This document shows, piece after piece, positions 61,682 to 64,000 of a stretch of DNA of 64,000 nucleotides (position 1 is the first letter of the stretch; each line of letters starts with the position of its first letter). Source of the DNA: Afipia clevelandensis ATCC 49720 (lineage in GTDB: Bacteria > Pseudomonadota > Alphaproteobacteria > Rhizobiales > Xanthobacteraceae). The stretch is taken from assembly GCF_000336555.1 (NCBI RefSeq), contig NZ_KB375281.1:1156613-1220612 (forward strand), read 5' to 3'. A program made the position numbers and the translations under genes. Under the pieces are notes generated by a model that did not search any database, had not been told where the DNA came from, and saw nothing but the letters and a program-made list of their open reading frames with translations.

Positions 61682-64000
61682 ATGCCCAACAAGATGTTGA
61701 TCGATGCGACCCATCCGGAAGAGACCCGGGTGGTCGTGGTCCGCGGCAATCGCGTCGAGGAATTTGATTTCGAATCTGCCCAGCGCAAGCAACTGCGCGG
61801 CAATATCTATCTCGCCAAAGTCACGCGCGTAGAGCCGTCACTGCAGGCCGCCTTCATCGAGTATGGCGGTAACCGGCACGGCTTCCTGGCCTTCAGCGAA
61901 ATCCATCCCGACTACTACCAGATCCCGGTTGCCGACCGTCAGGCCCTGATCGAGGCCGACGAGCGTGCGCACCGCGAGGCCGAGGAAGAGTCGGAAAATC
62001 GCTCCAGCCGCCGCCGTTCGCGCCATCGCAATTCCCGCCGCCGCGACCGTGGCGAGCGTGTACAGAGTGAAATCGTCGAGAACGCAAGCGCTGAAACCGA
62101 CGCACAGCCGCAGGGCGACGCGGCGCAGGTCGGCGATCACGCACCCGACTACCCGCATGACGCTGAAGCCGCGCATCATGACGACCATGGTCACGACGGC
62201 GACGATCATCCAGCGCATGCGCACGATGAGCATGGTCACGGCGATCACAGCGATGACGATCACACGCACGACCATGGCGTACACACCGAGGCACATGCAG
62301 CGGCGGATGCAGATGCGCCTGCCGTGTCTCCGGTCAGCGAAGATTCCGGCGCAGTGCACGACCATGCGCACGACGATCACGCGCACGACGATCAGCCGCA
62401 TGAACACGACGCGACCGACGCCTCTCATGCCGACGAACCTCTCACGCTCGGAGAAGATCACCAGGACGAGCACCACGCCGACGACGCGGACGACGAGGAT
62501 GACGAAGACGACGGCGAAGACGCCGAGGAAGAAGTCGTCGAGTCGGTCGGCGGCGATGATGTGCTCGAGGAAGTTCCGGAGCGCGCCTTCCGTCCGCGCC
62601 GCCAGTACAAGATTCAGGAAGTCATCAAGCGCCGCCAGGTGATGCTGGTGCAGGTCGTCAAGGAAGAACGCGGCAACAAGGGCGCCGCGCTGACGACTTA
62701 CCTCTCGCTTGCCGGCCGTTACGCCGTCCTGATGCCGAACACCGCCCGTGGCGGCGGCATCAGCCGAAAGATCACCTCGGCGCAGGACCGCAACCGTCTC
62801 AAGGATGTGGTGCAGGACCTCGACGTGCCGGAGGGAATGGGGATCATCCTGCGCACCGCAGGCGCCTCCCGCACCAAGCCGGAAATCAAGCGCGACTTTG
62901 AATACCTGATCCGGATGTGGGAAACCGTCCGCGACACCACGCTCAAGTCGCAGGCGCCGACCCTCGTTTACGAGGAAGGCTCTCTCATCAAGCGTTCGCT
63001 GCGCGATCTCTACAACAAGGAAATCGACGAGGTTCTCGTGGCCGGTGAAGCCGGCTTCAACGAGGCGCGCGATTTCATGAAGATGCTGATGCCGAGCAAT
63101 GTCCGCGCGGTGAAACAGTATCGCGACGGCCAGCCGCTGTTCTCGCGGATGGGCGTCGAAAGCCAGCTCGACGCGATGTTCTCGCCCACGGTAACGCTGC
63201 GCTCCGGCGGCTACATCGTCATCAACCAAACCGAAGCGCTGGTCTCGATCGACGTGAACTCGGGCCGCTCGACCCGCGAGCACCACATCGAGGACACCGC
63301 GCTCAAGACCAATCTTGAAGCTGCCGAGGAAGTCGCGCGCCAGCTCCGCTTGCGCGATCTTGCGGGCCTGATCGTGATCGACTTCATCGACATGGATGAG
63401 AAGCGCAACAACCGCGCGGTCGAACGCAAGCTGAGCGACTGCCTGCGGCAGGATCGCGCGCGCATCCAGGTCGGGCGCATCTCGCATTTCGGCCTGCTGG
63501 AAATGTCGCGTCAGCGCATCCGTGCCAGCGTGCTGGAAAGCTCCACCGAGCCCTGCCCGCATTGCGGCGGCTCCGGCCATGTCCGCTCGGTCTCGTCGGT
63601 CGCCCTGCAGTTGCTGCGCGGTCTCGAGGAAACCCTGATGAAGGGTCCGACCCACAATCTCACGGTGCGCACCCGCACCGACGTCGCGCTCTATGTGCTG
63701 AATCACAAGCGCGGCCATCTGCGCGATCTCGAAAGCAGCTTCAAGGTGACGCTGTCCGTGATTGCCGATCCGACCATCAGCGGGCAGCAGTCCTATGTGA
63801 TTGACCGCGGCGAAGCCGTGCACACGCTTGAGGCCGCCAAGGCCATTCTGGCCGCGCAGCTCGCCGCGGCTCCCGCAGTGATTGAAGACACCTACGACTA
63901 CGGTGACGACGAAACATTCGAAGCCGAAGCCGAATTTGAAGGCGACGATGAAGCCGAGGGCGAAGGCGACGGTGACGACGCGCAGGCCGCCGGTGCCACG
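61682..64000 (+). CDS. rne: Ribonuclease E (C-terminal part outside window)
   Basis: RNase E is the main endonuclease of messenger decay and rRNA processing and the scaffold of the degradosome. The first 773 residues are present. The S1 domain begins at about residue 38 (IYLAKVTRVEPSLQAAFIEYGG) but is interrupted at about residues 80-308 by a large insertion rich in His and Asp, then resumes with IQEVIKRRQVMLVQVVKEERGNKGAALTTYLSLAGRY. The catalytic DNase I-like domain has the metal aspartates in SIDVNSGR and VIDFIDMD and the Zn-link CPHCGG. The acidic C-terminal tail starts near residue 740. The start ATG at 61682 gives the family N-terminus; ATG at 61694 is possible. Confidence 0.95.
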   Translation, partial: MPNKMLIDATHPEETRVVVVRGNRVEEFDFESAQRKQLRGNIYLAKVTRVEPSLQAAFIEYGGNRHGFLAFSEIHPDYYQIPVADRQALIEADERAHREAEEESENRSSRRRSRHRNSRRRDRGERVQSEIVENASAETDAQPQGDAAQVGDHAPDYPHDAEAAHHDDHGHDGDDHPAHAHDEHGHGDHSDDDHTHDHGVHTEAHAAADADAPAVSPVSEDSGAVHDHAHDDHAHDDQPHEHDATDASHADEPLTLGEDHQDEHHADDADDEDDEDDGEDAEEEVVESVGGDDVLEEVPERAFRPRRQYKIQEVIKRRQVMLVQVVKEERGNKGAALTTYLSLAGRYAVLMPNTARGGGISRKITSAQDRNRLKDVVQDLDVPEGMGIILRTAGASRTKPEIKRDFEYLIRMWETVRDTTLKSQAPTLVYEEGSLIKRSLRDLYNKEIDEVLVAGEAGFNEARDFMKMLMPSNVRAVKQYRDGQPLFSRMGVESQLDAMFSPTVTLRSGGYIVINQTEALVSIDVNSGRSTREHHIEDTALKTNLEAAEEVARQLRLRDLAGLIVIDFIDMDEKRNNRAVERKLSDCLRQDRARIQVGRISHFGLLEMSRQRIRASVLESSTEPCPHCGGSGHVRSVSSVALQLLRGLEETLMKGPTHNLTVRTRTDVALYVLNHKRGHLRDLESSFKVTLSVIADPTISGQQSYVIDRGEAVHTLEAAKAILAAQLAAAPAVIEDTYDYGDDETFEAEAEFEGDDEAEGEGDGDDAQAAGAT

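Noticed and set aside
61019..61700. Short frames of 83 to 135 codons between amiC and rne
   Set aside because: No ribosome-binding site, random-looking composition, and several overlap each other on both strands.
61838..63823. Leftward open frame of 661 codons opposite rne
   Set aside because: It is antisense to well-supported RNase E motifs, and its Val/Ile/Arg/Met-rich middle arises from reading His/Asp codon runs backwards.

Overview
The window is a high-GC chromosomal segment of an alphaproteobacterium of the order Hyphomicrobiales. It is most likely a Nitrobacteraceae/Bradyrhizobiaceae member (Bradyrhizobium, Rhodopseudomonas, Afipia or Oligotropha-like). The assignment rests on gene content, on the aminotransferase-hom-glpX-recJ cluster, on the suf operon layout and on several short palindromic intergenic repeats of a kind I recall from these genomes. 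It comes from reading the sequence; no database search was made. Nearly all DNA is coding and most genes are core metabolism or cell-envelope functions. I see no prophage, insertion sequence or CRISPR array.

Layout. 1-4.2 kb: phenylacetyl-CoA epoxidase operon paaA-B-C-D-E (paaE cut by the window edge) behind the repressor gene paaX, with a palindromic repeat between paaB and paaC. 4.4-7.8 kb: a small membrane ORF and a large autotransporter adhesin. 7.9-9.8 kb: tRNA-Glu(TTC), a cyclase-family metal hydrolase, an HdeD-like membrane protein and a small exported protein. 9.8-12.9 kb: the elongation factor P module, with efp divergent from epmA-epmB and a tiny membrane-protein gene overlapping epmB. 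12.9-16 kb: an M23 peptidase and a lytic transglycosylase. 16-23 kb: a leftward cluster of aminotransferase, hom, glpX, a GNAT acetyltransferase, an HAD dehalogenase-like gene and recJ. 23-28.7 kb: a lipoprotein, phaC, a MAPEG protein, argC, a PaiB-like FMN protein and a DedA-like protein. 28.9-36.5 kb: parE, a small membrane protein, an SDR, a secreted caspase-like protein, an RhlE-type helicase and a diguanylate cyclase. 36.5-44 kb: a TfoX-domain protein and the complete suf operon (IscS-like desulfurase, sufB-C-D-S-T-A). 44-48.6 kb: an alpha/beta hydrolase, a GST with a 44-residue leader ORF and a striking triple-palindrome promoter, anmK, tyrS and a thioesterase. 48.6-64 kb: a giant AsmA-like protein, a Bcp-type peroxiredoxin with a histone-like tail, a membrane M23 protein, a DMT transporter, prfB with its programmed frameshift, PBP1A, AmiC and a partial RNase E with a His/Asp-rich insertion.

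Themes. Peptidoglycan turnover recurs (two M23 proteins, lytic transglycosylase, AnmK, PBP1A, AmiC). Translation quality control appears as efp/epmAB, prfB and tyrS. Fe-S assembly is encoded as one operon, and the phenylacetate epoxidase is a consumer of iron and Fe-S clusters. No wholly new multi-gene system stood out. The most interesting signals are the triple operator with the coupled small ORF at the GST locus, the RNase E insertion, the Lys/Ala-rich tails on a 1-Cys peroxiredoxin and a TfoX protein, and the small membrane ORF coupled to epmB.
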